The notes: generated by a model from the letters alone, not told the origin. A DNA stretch of 55,301 bases from an uncultured Holophagaceae bacterium (GCA_903857495.1 CAIOFF010000012.1:1-55301); one strand, 5' to 3'; positions 28,445 to 37,692 are shown, counted from the first letter of the stretch. Numbers and translations are program-made.

Positions 28445-30088
28445 ATGCGCTACCTCCTGACGAACCTGCCCCTGAACCTGGGCGAGGAAGCGCTGGATCT
28501 GGCCCTGCCCCTGGCGCGGTCCCTGGGGGGCGCGCCCAGCGACTACGCGGGCGTGGTGCTGGAGCGCCGCAGCCTGGACGCGCGGCACAAGGGGTCGATC
28601 CGGTTCCTGACGGCCCTGAGCTTTGAAACAACCTTGCCCCTGGCCTGCGGACCGCTGGCGGGGGGACTGAAGCTCGACGCGGCGCCGGAGCCGTTGGCCC
28701 ATGCGGTGGCCCCGGTCCCGCGGCGGCCCCGGGTGGTGGTGGTGGGCAGCGGCCCCGCTGGAACCTTCTGTGCCCTGCGCCTGCTGGACTACGGCATCGA
28801 GCCCATCGTGCTGGAGCGCGGCCCCGCCATGGGCGAGCGGGTGAAGGCGGTCTCGGGCCTCTGGCAGGACGGGGTGCTGGACCCGGAGGCCAACGCCCAG
28901 TTCGGGGAAGGCGGGGCGGGCACCTTCAGCGACGGCAAGCTCACCACGCGCATCGGCCACCCGGCCACGCGCTACGTGCTGGAGGCCTTCGTGCGCTTCG
29001 GCGCGAACCCCCGGATCCTCTACCTGGCCAAGCCCCACGTGGGTACCGATGTGATCCGGCGCTGCGCGGTGCTGATCCGCAAGGACGCCGAGGCTCGGGG
29101 CGCGCAGTACCGGTTCCGCGCCCGGCTGGAGGATGTGCGCTTCGACAACCAGGGGCGGGTCTGCGCGGCGGTGCTGGCCAGCGGCGAGGAGCTGCCCTGC
29201 GAGGCCTTGGTGCTGGCCCCGGGGCACAGCGCCCGCGACACCTTCGAGATGCTGCACCGCCGGGGTGTGGCCCTGCGGCAGAAGCCCTTCGCCATGGGCG
29301 TCCGGGTGGAGCACCCCCAGGACTTGATCGACCGCTCCCAGTACGGACCCGGCGCCGGACACCCCTCGCTGCCCGCCGCGGACTACCGGCTGGTCTGCAA
29401 CTTCGGCCTGAACCGCGCCGCCTACAGCTTCTGCATGTGCCCCGGCGGCGAGGTCATCCAGTGCGCCAGCGAGCCCGGCGGCGTGGTGGTGAACGGCATG
29501 AGCCTGGAGAAGCGGGACTCGGGCTTCGCCAACTCGGGGCTGGTGGCCAAGGTGGGCACCGCAGACTTCGGCAGCGAGCACCCCCTGGGCGGCATGTATT
29601 TCCAGCGGAAGTGGGAGCAGGCCGCCTTCCGGGCGGCGGGGGAGACCTACGGCGCCCCTGCCATGGCCGTCCAGGACTTCGTCAAGGGCCGTGCCACGGG
29701 CCGCTTGCCGCGCACCAGCTTCCGGCCCTTCGCCGTGGCCGCGGACCTGCGCACCTGCCTGCCGGACTTCGTCCAGGAGCAGCTGGCTGGGGCTCTGCCC
29801 GTCTTCGACCGGAAGCTGCACGGCTTCGCCAGCCGCGAGGCCATCCTGCTGGGCATCGAGAGCCGCACCAGCAGCCCCCTCCAGCTGCTCCGGGGCGAGG
29901 ATGGACAGTCCGTGTCCCATCCCGGCCTCTACCCCTGCGGCGAGGGCGCGGGCTTCGCCGGGGGCATCACCTCCGCCGCTGTGGATGGCATCCGCGTGGC
30001 CGAGTGGATCGCCCAGGCCGCCGGCGCCCCCGAGTTCCAGCCCTTCGCCAAAGCCGCCCGCGCCGGGGATCTGGCCACGGAATACTGA
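28445..30088 (+). CDS. FAD-dependent dehydrogenase, COG2509 type
   Basis: The 547-residue flavoprotein has an N-terminal helper domain (about 1-90), then the dinucleotide-binding motif V-V-V-G-S-G-P-A-G-T near residue 100, a G-E-G-G-A-G-T-F-S-D-G-K-L motif, A-L-V-L-A-P-G-H-S-A-R-D, and a C-terminal FAD-closing segment G-E-G-A-G-F-A-G-G-I-T-S-A-A. These are the marks of the uncharacterised COG2509 flavoprotein family, sometimes annotated as NAD-utilising dehydrogenase. The reaction is unknown. An F-C-M-C-P-G-G-E segment with two nearby cysteines is typical for the family. CGAGGCGACC precedes the ATG. Transcribed alone. Confidence 0.87.
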   Translation: MRYLLTNLPLNLGEEALDLALPLARSLGGAPSDYAGVVLERRSLDARHKGSIRFLTALSFETTLPLACGPLAGGLKLDAAPEPLAHAVAPVPRRPRVVVVGSGPAGTFCALRLLDYGIEPIVLERGPAMGERVKAVSGLWQDGVLDPEANAQFGEGGAGTFSDGKLTTRIGHPATRYVLEAFVRFGANPRILYLAKPHVGTDVIRRCAVLIRKDAEARGAQYRFRARLEDVRFDNQGRVCAAVLASGEELPCEALVLAPGHSARDTFEMLHRRGVALRQKPFAMGVRVEHPQDLIDRSQYGPGAGHPSLPAADYRLVCNFGLNRAAYSFCMCPGGEVIQCASEPGGVVVNGMSLEKRDSGFANSGLVAKVGTADFGSEHPLGGMYFQRKWEQAAFRAAGETYGAPAMAVQDFVKGRATGRLPRTSFRPFAVAADLRTCLPDFVQEQLAGALPVFDRKLHGFASREAILLGIESRTSSPLQLLRGEDGQSVSHPGLYPCGEGAGFAGGITSAAVDGIRVAEWIAQAAGAPEFQPFAKAARAGDLATEY

Positions 30089-30171
30089 ACCTTGGTAGAT
30101 CACGGTCAGGTCGAAAATAAGCTAATGTAGGCTTTGTATCGAAAGAGCAGGACATCCATCCCGGAGGAACC

Positions 30172-31650
30172 ATGTTCGAATCCGCGGAACTCGGCCACAA
30201 GCTGGAGAAGGAGGTCTGGGACCGGGAGCTGCCGACCCTGCGGGAGGCGCTGCTGGATGCCCAGTTCGACCTGGCGGCGGCGAAGTTCCCGGTGGTCATC
30301 CTGGTGGCGGGCGTGGACGGCGCCGGCAAGAGCGAGACCGTGAACACCCTCAACGAGTGGCTGGATCCCCGCCACATCCAGACGCACGGCCTCGACGTGC
30401 CCTCGGACGAGGAGCGCGAGCGGCCCCACATGTGGCGCTACTGGCGCATGCTGCCGCCCAAGGGGAAGATCGGCATCTTCGACGGTTCCTGGTACACCTG
30501 GCCCATCCTCGAGCGCACCTCGGGCCGCATCAAGACCTCGGAGCTGGACCAGGACATGGGCCGCGTGGCCCGCTTCGAGCAGATGCTCATCCAGGAGGGC
30601 GCCCTGGTCCTGAAGTTCTGGATGCACCTCAGCAAGGATGCCCAGAAGAAGCGCCTGAAGCTGCTGGAGAAGGATCCCAAGACCCGCTGGCGGGTGACGC
30701 CCCGGGACTGGAAGCACTTCGAGCTCTACGACAGCTTCCGCCAGGTGTCCGAGCGGGCTCTGCGCGCCACCAGCACCGCCGCCTCGCCCTGGATCGTGGT
30801 GGAGGCCTCGGACTGGCGCTACCAGCGACTCACCGTGGGCAAGATCCTGCTGGAGAAGCTGCGCGCCCGCCTGGACAACCCCGCGCCGCCGCCGCCGCCG
30901 CCGCCGCCCGCGCTCCAGCCGGTGGCGAGCCTCGACGAGATGAACGTCCTCAGGGCCCTGAATCTCACCCGGACCTTGGAGAAGAAGGACTATGAGGAGG
31001 AGCTGCTCACCCTGCAGGGCCGCCTGAACCTCCTGACCCGGCACAAGAACTTCAAGAAACACTCGGTGGTGCTGGTCTTTGAAGGTGTGGACGCGGCGGG
31101 GAAGGGCGGCGGCATCCGGCGCATCACCCAGGCCCTGGACGCCCGGACCTACCACATCCAGCCCGTGGCCGCGCCCACGGAGGAGGAGCGCGCCCAGCCC
31201 TACCTCTGGCGCTTCTGGCGGCACCTGCCCCGGCGGGGCAAGGTGATGATCTACGACCGCAGCTGGTACGGCCGGGTGCTGGTGGAGCGGGTCGAGGGGT
31301 TCTGCGCCGAGGCCGACTGGCAGCGGGCCTACAGCGAGATCAACGACTTCGAGGACCAGATCGTGCGTAGCCAGACCCTGCTGCTGAAGTTCTGGCTGTC
31401 CATCAGCCAGGAGGAGCAGCTGCGCCGCTTCCAGGAGCGCCAGGTCACACCCTTCAAGCGCTTCAAGATCACCGACGAGGACTGGCGCAACCGCGAGAAG
31501 TGGCCCCAGTACGAGCGGGCCATCTGCGACATGATCGACCGCACCAGCACCGAGATCGCCCCCTGGACCCTCGTCGAGAGCGAGGACAAGCGCTACGGCC
31601 GCCTCAAGATCCTCCGCACCCTTGTGCAGCGGCTGGAGGATGAGCTGTAG
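30172..31650 (+). CDS. pap: Polyphosphate:AMP phosphotransferase, two-domain PPK2
   Basis: The 492-residue protein has two tandem PPK2 domains joined by a linker of eight consecutive prolines (near residue 240), encoded by a CCG run at about 30886-30909. Domain 1 has P-loop G-V-D-G-A-G-K-S and F-D-G-S-W-Y; domain 2 has G-V-D-A-A-G-K-G and Y-D-R-S-W-Y-G-R-V-L. In domain 1 the conserved D-R-S-W Arg is replaced by Gly, so domain 2 is the likely active site. Class II PPK2 proteins phosphorylate AMP to ADP with polyphosphate. A strong CCCGGAGGAACC ribosome-binding site precedes the ATG. It is followed tail-to-tail by the PSRP gene with abutting stops. Confidence 0.9.
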   Translation: MFESAELGHKLEKEVWDRELPTLREALLDAQFDLAAAKFPVVILVAGVDGAGKSETVNTLNEWLDPRHIQTHGLDVPSDEERERPHMWRYWRMLPPKGKIGIFDGSWYTWPILERTSGRIKTSELDQDMGRVARFEQMLIQEGALVLKFWMHLSKDAQKKRLKLLEKDPKTRWRVTPRDWKHFELYDSFRQVSERALRATSTAASPWIVVEASDWRYQRLTVGKILLEKLRARLDNPAPPPPPPPPALQPVASLDEMNVLRALNLTRTLEKKDYEEELLTLQGRLNLLTRHKNFKKHSVVLVFEGVDAAGKGGGIRRITQALDARTYHIQPVAAPTEEERAQPYLWRFWRHLPRRGKVMIYDRSWYGRVLVERVEGFCAEADWQRAYSEINDFEDQIVRSQTLLLKFWLSISQEEQLRRFQERQVTPFKRFKITDEDWRNREKWPQYERAICDMIDRTSTEIAPWTLVESEDKRYGRLKILRTLVQRLEDEL

Positions 31651-32478
31651 CTAGACTGCCCGTTCTTTGCCGAAGACGCGATCCAGCACCAGGCCGGCGG
31701 TCTCTTCGATGCTGCGGCCGGTGACGTCCAGCACGGGCCAGCGGCGGTGGGTCTTGAAGACCTCGTCGGCGTAGGCCAGCTCGTCCATGATGCGGCCCAG
31801 GTCGCTGTAGCTGTCCGCGCTGCCAGTGGCACCCAGGCGCTTCAGGCGGTAGGCGCGGATCTCCTGGAGGCGGTCTGCCTGGATGGTCAGGCCCACGATG
31901 CGGCCCTGGGGGATGGGCGCCAGCTCCGGGGGCAGGGGCACCCCGGGCACCAGGGGCACGTTCATCACCTTGAAGCCTTCCATGGCCAGATACATGGACA
32001 GCGGCGTCTTGCTGGTGCGGCTGATGCCCACCAGCACGATGTCGGCGTCCGCCAGGCCGGTCATGTCGATGCCGTCGTCGAACTTGAGGGCGAACTCGAT
32101 GGCCTCGATGCGGCGGAAATACTTGTCGCCCACGGCGTGGAAGCTGCCGGCCTTCTCCTCGGGGCGCTCCCGCAGGTAGAGGGTGAGGGTGTCCAGCAGG
32201 TTTCCGAAGAGGTCCACCTGGGTGATGCGCAGCTCGGCGCAGCGGACCGCCAGGTAGGTGCGCAGCTCCTGCGAGACCGTGGTGTGGACGATGACGGCCC
32301 GCTTGTCGCCAGCCATGCCCAGCACGCGGTCGAGGTCCTCGAAGGACCGCACGTTCTGGAAGCGGCGCACCAGGGAGGAGCTCTCGCCCTTGGTGAACTG
32401 GGTGAGGGCGGCCTGGACCATCCGGTGGGCGGTCTCGCCAGATCCTCCGGAAACGATGTAGATGGGCTGTCTCTCCAT
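31651..32478 (-). CDS. Pyruvate, water dikinase/PPDK regulatory protein (PSRP, DUF299)
   Basis: This 275-residue bifunctional kinase/pyrophosphorylase controls PEP synthase or pyruvate phosphate dikinase by phosphorylating and dephosphorylating a catalytic-domain Thr. The opening I-Y-I-V-S-G-G-S-G-E-T-A, the middle Y-F-R-R-I-E-A-I-E-F and the P-loop-like G-I-S-R-T-S-K-T-P-L-S-M-Y-L-A are diagnostic, as is the closing V-T-G-R-S-I-E-E-T-A. The target enzyme gene is not in this window, so it is uncertain whether PEPS or PPDK is regulated. It is divergent from a sensor-kinase gene, with a 22-base gap holding an inverted repeat. Confidence 0.93.
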   Translation of the reverse strand: MERQPIYIVSGGSGETAHRMVQAALTQFTKGESSSLVRRFQNVRSFEDLDRVLGMAGDKRAVIVHTTVSQELRTYLAVRCAELRITQVDLFGNLLDTLTLYLRERPEEKAGSFHAVGDKYFRRIEAIEFALKFDDGIDMTGLADADIVLVGISRTSKTPLSMYLAMEGFKVMNVPLVPGVPLPPELAPIPQGRIVGLTIQADRLQEIRAYRLKRLGATGSADSYSDLGRIMDELAYADEVFKTHRRWPVLDVTGRSIEETAGLVLDRVFGKERAV

Positions 32479-32481
32479 CCA

Positions 32482-32496
32482 ATCAGATTAACCTGA
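32482..32496. promoter_or_regulatory. Short inverted repeat between divergent genes
   Basis: ATCAG at 32482-32486 and CTGAT at 32492-32496 form a dyad in the gap between the PSRP and sensor-kinase start codons. It overlaps both translation-initiation regions and could be an operator or chance. Confidence 0.2.
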
Positions 32497-32500
32497 TGGC

Positions 32501-33637
32501 ATGAATCCCCGCGTCCTGACTTGGCTGCTCCTGGCCCTCCCCCTCGGGGCGGTGCTCTTCGGGCTGTCCATGCTGCTCGTGCGCTGGGCCCGGTCCCGTC
32601 GCCGGACCCCGGCAGATCCTGAGGCCCTGCTGCTGTCGGCGGTGTCCGGCAGCCTGCGGGAGCGAGGCGAGCTGGCCGCCTCCCTGGGGGAGCTGCGCAC
32701 GGTCCACGAGCGCCTGCTGGATGCCCTCCCCCTGGGCCTGGTGTGGGTGGACCAGCGGCAGCGGCTGGCCGCCCTGAACCTCCGGGGCCGGGAGCTGCTG
32801 GGGGTCACGCCGGGTGTGCTGGGCCTCGAGGCGGCCTTTGTGTTGGAGCCCTTTCCCTGGCTGCGGGAGGCCCTGGATCGGGACCCTGGCCCGCCCCACC
32901 GGCTGGAGGCCGCCGGGCGCCGCTGGCGGCTGCAGCGCATCGAGGCGCCGAACCGCATCGGGGCTCTGGTCCAGTTCGAGGACGTCACCGAGGCCGAGCT
33001 GGAGGACCGGCGCCGGCAGCTGCGGGAGCGCTTCGCGGAGCTGGGGGAGATGACCGCCGGGGTGGCTCATCAGCTCAAGAACGGGCTGGCGGTGCTCAAG
33101 GGTCAGGGTCAACTGCTGCAGCGGGCGGGCCACGGCGAGGCAGCCCACACTCTGCTGGAGGAGACCGAGGACCTGGAGCGCCTGGTGCAGCGCTTCCTGC
33201 AGTGGGCGAAGCCGCTAGACCCGGTCCTGGAGCTGCTGCGGCTCGAGGAGGTGGCGGGCCAGGCTCTGGCCGAGCTGAAGCGCCGCCCCGTGAGCCAGGG
33301 GCGGACCCTGGTCTGGGAAGGCAAGGGCAGCGCCACTGGCGACCCGGTGCTGCTGCACCAGGCCCTGGTCAACCTGCTCGAAAATGCCTGTCAGGCGACG
33401 CCCCTGGGCGGGCGGGTGCAGCTCCGCATCGGCGAGGGCCGCCTGGACATTGAGGACGGCGGCCCGGGTCTGTCCGAGGACGCGGTTATCCGCATGTTGC
33501 GGCCTTTCGAGAGCGGCCGCCCCGACGGCACCGGCCTGGGCCTGCCCCTGGCCCTGAAGTGGCTGAACGCCCAGGGGGCCGACCTGCACCTGCGGCCCCG
33601 CCCCGAGGGGGGCACCCGCGCGGAGATCCGCTGGTAA
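32501..33637 (+). CDS. Orphan membrane sensor histidine kinase with PAS-like domain
   Basis: The 378-residue kinase has one N-terminal membrane helix (about 7-29), a coiled segment, a PAS-like domain (about 65-165), then HisKA with His190 in G-V-A-H-Q-L-K-N-G, resembling NtrB-type H-boxes. The ATPase domain has L-V-N-L-L-E-N-A-C-Q-A-T-P, E-D-G-G-P-G-L and G-T-G-L-G-L-P-L-A. No regulator is adjacent; the next gene is nadE, 9 bases later. NtrB/ZraS-like kinases of this plan often pair with sigma-54 activators, so a distant partner of that type is likely but unproven. Confidence 0.87.
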   Translation: MNPRVLTWLLLALPLGAVLFGLSMLLVRWARSRRRTPADPEALLLSAVSGSLRERGELAASLGELRTVHERLLDALPLGLVWVDQRQRLAALNLRGRELLGVTPGVLGLEAAFVLEPFPWLREALDRDPGPPHRLEAAGRRWRLQRIEAPNRIGALVQFEDVTEAELEDRRRQLRERFAELGEMTAGVAHQLKNGLAVLKGQGQLLQRAGHGEAAHTLLEETEDLERLVQRFLQWAKPLDPVLELLRLEEVAGQALAELKRRPVSQGRTLVWEGKGSATGDPVLLHQALVNLLENACQATPLGGRVQLRIGEGRLDIEDGGPGLSEDAVIRMLRPFESGRPDGTGLGLPLALKWLNAQGADLHLRPRPEGGTRAEIRW

Positions 33638-33646
33638 CTTGGTGGG

Positions 33647-35356
33647 ATGAAGATCGCCCTGCTCCAGCTCAATGCCCGCCTCGGGGACCCCGAGGGGAAC
33701 GGCCGCAGCCTGGAAGCAGCCTACGCGGCCGCCGTGGCCGCCGGCGCGCAGCTGGCGCTGGCGCCGGAGCTGGCCATCCCCGGCTACCTGCTGGAGGACC
33801 GCCTCTGGGAGCCCGCCATGCGGCGGCGCATCGAGGCCGAGTCCCACCGGCTGGCCGCACTGACCGGGGCCGTGCCGCTGGTGTTCGGCACGGCCCGCCC
33901 GGCGCCCTCGGGCCGCCTCTGGAACGAGCTCTGGTGGTGCGAGGGCGGCGCCCTGCGGCACTGCGCCCACAAGCGCGTGCTGCCCAGCTATGACGTCTTT
34001 GACGAGCACCGCTACTTCGAGCCGGACGATGCCCCCCAGCCCCTGCTGAGCTTCGGCGGCCACCGCATCGGCCTGTCCATCTGCGAGGACCTCTGGGCCG
34101 ATCCGCAGCTCGGCAACGTGCCCGTGGGCTACGGCGTGGATCCCATCGCGGACCTGGCGGCGGCGGGGGCCACCCTGATCCTCAACGCCAGCGCCAGCCC
34201 CAGTGCTCTGGGCAGCTTCGTGCCACCGGGCCGCAGCGCGCCCTGGGCCATCCCCTCCAAGGACGCCCAGCGCCGCCGCCTGCTGCCGGGCCTGGCGCAG
34301 AAGCACGGCCTGGCCATCGCCTACGCCAGCCGCGTGGGGGCCGAGAGCTGGCTGCTCTTCGACGGCGGCTCGGGCCTGGCCCTACCGGACGGTCGCTGGC
34401 AGGGCTGCGCGGCCTTCCAGGAGGGCCTGCTGATGGTGGATCCCGGCACGCCGGGCGAGGTCTGGACGCCCGCCGAGGAGGGCCCCTGGCTGCGGAAGGC
34501 CCTGGTGACGGGCATCCGCGACAACCTGGCCAAGCAGGGCCTGGAGGCAGTGGTGCTGGGCCTGTCCGGCGGCATCGACAGCGCCGTGGCCGCGGCCCTG
34601 GCCGCGGAGGCCCTGGGCACGGACCGGGTCTTCGGCGCGGCCCTCCCCACCCGCTTCAGCAGCTCCGAGAGCTCCGCCCTGGCCGAGCAGCAGGCGCGGC
34701 ACCTGGGCATCGGCTACCTCAGCCTCGACGCGGAAGCGCCCTTCGCCGGGTTCACGGCGGCCCTGGAGCAGGCCCTGCCGGGCCGCGGCTTCAGCCTCAC
34801 GGACGAGAACCTCCAGAGCCGCTGCCGCGGCAGCCTGCTGCTGGCCCTGACCTCCGAGCCCGAGCTCCAGCGGCGGCTCGGCACGGATCGGGTGGCGGTC
34901 CTCAACACCGGCAATAAGAGCGAGGCCGCCACGGGCTACTTCACCCTCTACGGCGATGGCATCGGTGTCTTCGCACCCCTGGGCGACTGCCTCAAGGCGC
35001 GGGTCTACGCCGTGGCGCGGGACCTGGGCGAAGCCGTCCCCCGCGGCGTGCTGGAGCGCCCGCCCACCGCCGAGCTGCGGCCGGGCCAGACCGACGAGGC
35101 CAGCCTGCTGCCCTACGCGCAGCTGGACGCCATCCTGGGCGCGGCCCTGGAGGCCCAGCGGCCCGAGGAGGGCCTGGCTGAAGACCTGGCCCTGCTGCTC
35201 GACGGTGCCGCCCTGGACCAGGCCCGCGCCGCCCTGCCGCGCATCCTCGCGCTGCTGCGCCGCACCGAGTTCAAGCGCCGCCAGCTCCCCTTTGCCTTCA
35301 AGGTGAGCCCCAAGGCCTTCGGCGCCGGCCGACGCATTCCCCTCACGGCGCTTTGA
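33647..35356 (+). CDS. nadE: Glutamine-dependent NAD+ synthetase
   Basis: The 569-residue enzyme makes NAD+ from nicotinic acid adenine dinucleotide, ATP and glutamine. The N-terminal nitrilase-fold glutaminase has the triad Glu41 (A-P-E-L-A-I-P-G-Y), Lys109 (H-K-R-V-L-P) and Cys146 (S-I-C-E-D-L-W). The C-terminal synthetase has the P-loop L-G-L-S-G-G-I-D-S-A and N-T-G-N-K-S-E, and ends with F-K-R-R-Q-L-P. Both catalytic halves are intact and the length is usual for bacterial two-domain NadE. It lies 9 bases after the orphan kinase gene, so they are likely co-transcribed. Confidence 0.96.
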   Translation: MKIALLQLNARLGDPEGNGRSLEAAYAAAVAAGAQLALAPELAIPGYLLEDRLWEPAMRRRIEAESHRLAALTGAVPLVFGTARPAPSGRLWNELWWCEGGALRHCAHKRVLPSYDVFDEHRYFEPDDAPQPLLSFGGHRIGLSICEDLWADPQLGNVPVGYGVDPIADLAAAGATLILNASASPSALGSFVPPGRSAPWAIPSKDAQRRRLLPGLAQKHGLAIAYASRVGAESWLLFDGGSGLALPDGRWQGCAAFQEGLLMVDPGTPGEVWTPAEEGPWLRKALVTGIRDNLAKQGLEAVVLGLSGGIDSAVAAALAAEALGTDRVFGAALPTRFSSSESSALAEQQARHLGIGYLSLDAEAPFAGFTAALEQALPGRGFSLTDENLQSRCRGSLLLALTSEPELQRRLGTDRVAVLNTGNKSEAATGYFTLYGDGIGVFAPLGDCLKARVYAVARDLGEAVPRGVLERPPTAELRPGQTDEASLLPYAQLDAILGAALEAQRPEEGLAEDLALLLDGAALDQARAALPRILALLRRTEFKRRQLPFAFKVSPKAFGAGRRIPLTAL

Positions 35357-35390
35357 ACCACCGCGCCAGCACGGTATCCTGACCCCTCTG

Positions 35391-35477
<87 letters not shown>

Positions 35478-35482
35478 AAGGT

Positions 35483-35508
35483 GAGCCCCGCAGGGGCTCT
35501 TCTGCTTT
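35483..35508 (+). terminator. Rho-independent terminator after tRNA-Leu(CAA)
   Basis: GAGCCCC (35483-35489) pairs with GGGGCTC (35493-35499) around a GCA loop, followed by the T-rich TTCTGCTTT. Confidence 0.75.
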
Positions 35509-35550
35509 CGGGGGTCGGGCTCTAAGTCACGGATGGAACCGGAGTCTGCT

Positions 35551-36093
35551 TCAGCGGCTGCCGGTGACCAGATCCTTGGAATCGAAGGTGAACAGCCTTT
35601 TCCCTCGCGCCTCTACGTCTGGATGGCAGAGAGGTTGCATACCGAGGGCATTCGCCAGGGCCTGGCTGGGCAGGTTGCCAGCGGGAACCACAGCGCTGAT
35701 GCCGGGGAATCCCCATTGATCGAGGGCATAGGGAACCAGCTTCCTCAGCCCTTCCTTGCAGAGTCCCTGTCTCCGAAAGTCTGGATGCATCACATATCGA
35801 AGATCGAGCCACCCATCAAGGTATTGGCTATCAGCTAACTGAGTCCAGCCGACACATCTGGCCGAAGCTTTGGAAATCAGCATGAATTCCCTCGGGTTTT
35901 CGGGGGAACGGGAGAGGGTATCCACCGAATCATAGGCAGGTCCGAAGATCCGCTGGATGTCTGGCACCCTCAATAGTTCGTCTAATGCCGTGGCCCATTT
36001 CCCGCTGAAACAGGTCATCCGTAACCTGGGAGTCTCGAGGTCCAAGTGCGTGAATCCCCTACCAATATTTGGCTCACCTGGCCGGACGACCAT
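35551..36093 (-). CDS. GNAT acetyltransferase, RimJ/RimL type
   Basis: The 180-residue protein shows the RimJ/RimL-like plan: L-E-T-P-R-L-R-M near the start, L-D-L-R-Y-V-M-H-P-D-F-R-R-Q-G-L-C-K-E-G-L as the acetyl-CoA pyrophosphate loop (R-R-Q-G-L), and N-L-P-S-Q-A-L-A-N-A-L-G-M. It probably acetylates a protein N-terminus or small amine; the substrate is unknown. GGGAGGTGACCC precedes the ATG. Its base composition is lower in GC than the neighbouring genes, and it lies just downstream of tRNA-Leu, at the left edge of the AT-richer stretch. Confidence 0.82.
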   Translation of the reverse strand: MVVRPGEPNIGRGFTHLDLETPRLRMTCFSGKWATALDELLRVPDIQRIFGPAYDSVDTLSRSPENPREFMLISKASARCVGWTQLADSQYLDGWLDLRYVMHPDFRRQGLCKEGLRKLVPYALDQWGFPGISAVVPAGNLPSQALANALGMQPLCHPDVEARGKRLFTFDSKDLVTGSR

Positions 36094-36675
36094 GGGTCAC
36101 CTCCCAAAACGGCAGAGATGTAACAGGGGAAAACCAGCTGTGGCTTGTTAGACCAGAGTCTGGGACGGGGGCGTATTACTTTCAACTGTATCTATTTCGT
36201 CACCAGGCCCCAAGGCCCACCAGAGCTATCAGCCAATTGCAAAATTCAGACGGTGAACGGCAAGAATCGGTGGGCGGCTGGTTGGCGTCTGGCCTGCTCC
36301 GCTTCCCGCGGGGTTTTGCAGACCGCTCGCAGGCCTCCGTGAATTCCGGGGAAGAAGAACCAGCAACCGCAGCTACCGCAGAGGCGCACCGACCCAACGG
36401 GCATGACCCCGCCTACGGCGACTTGCGGCACAGACGGATGGCATCACGGGGTGCCACGGCCGCGCCCCCCGATAGGTGCTGCAGCGGCGCCCTGGGAGGG
36501 TGCCCATGCCACGTGTAACCCAACCCAGAACGTTTGATCACCGCCCATCACCGGTGATAGCTGGCTACAGATCTATTCCCCCGAGTTTCACCATGCCTGG
36601 AGGTATCCCTTTACGCGCTGATTTCCTCTGCGTTCCCTGCGCTGAGATCTCCTTCCCGAAAATCCCGAAAGATCC
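36094..36675. other. Intergenic stretch with degraded repeat fragments
   Basis: No gene is supported in this 582-base gap. Around 36370-36520 there are GC-rich dyads (GGCATCACGGGGTGCCACGG and later GGGTGCCCATGCC) that loosely resemble the palindrome at 28120-28175. Near 36610-36650 the TTCCTCTGCGTTCCCTGCG microrepeat resembles the family C palindrome at 19834-19932. The rest shows nothing recognisable. Confidence 0.6.
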
Positions 36676-37632
36676 CTAATTAATCAATTTTGAAGAATTG
36701 GCCTGAATTTCCATGGTGTCACCCGATGTCGGGGGCGGATTCGAAATAATCCGTGCACCTTGAACAGTCATGAACTGATATCCAATCCCGCTCCTTGTCG
36801 TAATGGCGCTCCCACTTACGCCTGTAGGTGTGGCTGATGCGGCTGGGGAGACCATGAACACCTGAGATAGAGTGTTGGAATTGGATCCCTTAGAATCGGT
36901 CGTGTACACGTCCATGCGAAGGCTGCCAGCCGAACTGGTGGATGCGGTGAAAGTAGATTGCACCCAGCCGGACGTAATACCAGCTATACCACTAATTGAC
37001 CCAGTATTGGTTCCAGTGATCGCGCCAGCTGAATTGTAAAAAGTAAATGTCGCAGTGAGCATATCTCCACCGGCATCTGTGAAGTTAAATTTACCAATAA
37101 CACTAGCAGAACCACCAGATGACCCCTGGGTTACACTGGCAGGAGTAAATTGAAAGTTGGAGATGCTAGGTGGATGTGTTGTCGGAGTATTATCAGTAAT
37201 CAGGAAGGTGCCTGAGAGCACGTTGGATTTTGAACCTGCTGTATCGGTTGCATAGGCTTCAAATCTAAAATTATCTGCAACGGTCGTCGCAACATTTAGG
37301 TAGAGAGCGACACTACCTACGGTCACGCCACTGGTTCCGCTGATTGGTACGGTTGCGGCAGAGGCGACTTGGCCATTTGAATAATAATTCGTAATATTGA
37401 AACCAGTTAGGTCGCCGCCATTGTCTGTAAAATTGAATGAACCTGTGACACTGATTGCCCCACCACCAGCGCCCTTGGTTGTAGTGCTTGGTGAAAATTG
37501 CAAATTTGAAATACCTGGGGCATGAATGACGGTTGTTGGTGGTGCCGAACTTCCCCCACCACCCCCACCACAGCCTACGGTCAGGATTAAGAAACCAAGA
37601 AAACTTAGGAGGTGTAATTGTACAGATCGCAT
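36676..37632 (-). CDS. Glycine-tract lipoprotein with two repeated beta domains, AT-rich gene
   Basis: The 318-residue protein has a lipoprotein signal ending L-I-L-T-V-G-C21, followed by a six-glycine tract and a Ser/Pro/Thr spacer. Two homologous segments of about 100 residues follow, each starting I-S-N-x-Q-F-x-P-x-S/T-x-T-x-G and containing F-N-F-T-D-x-G-G-D; they look like Ig/cadherin-like beta domains. It is expected on the cell surface. The function is unrecognised. The gene is strikingly AT-rich, with ordinary codon choices replaced by A/T-ending ones, a sign of recent acquisition. A CRP-like site lies about 45 bases upstream. Confidence 0.8.
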   Translation of the reverse strand: MRSVQLHLLSFLGFLILTVGCGGGGGGSSAPPTTVIHAPGISNLQFSPSTTTKGAGGGAISVTGSFNFTDNGGDLTGFNITNYYSNGQVASAATVPISGTSGVTVGSVALYLNVATTVADNFRFEAYATDTAGSKSNVLSGTFLITDNTPTTHPPSISNFQFTPASVTQGSSGGSASVIGKFNFTDAGGDMLTATFTFYNSAGAITGTNTGSISGIAGITSGWVQSTFTASTSSAGSLRMDVYTTDSKGSNSNTLSQVFMVSPAASATPTGVSGSAITTRSGIGYQFMTVQGARIISNPPPTSGDTMEIQANSSKLIN

Positions 37633-37676
37633 CGTAACCTCAGCTTTAGTTTCAATAGATTTTTAGCTTACTAGTT

Positions 37677-37692
37677 GGTGATGTGGATCACA
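37677..37692 (-). promoter_or_regulatory. Candidate CRP/FNR-superfamily binding site
   Basis: Read on the minus strand, TGTGA-TCCACA-TCACC matches the TGTGA-N6-TCACA consensus of CRP at nine of ten positions. It is upstream of the glycine-tract lipoprotein start (37632) in an AT-rich promoter-like region. No CRP-family gene is in the window. Confidence 0.4.

Noticed and set aside
32501-35356. Two-component system formed by the sensor kinase and its neighbour
   Set aside because: The adjacent gene is nadE, not a response regulator; the kinase is treated as an orphan.
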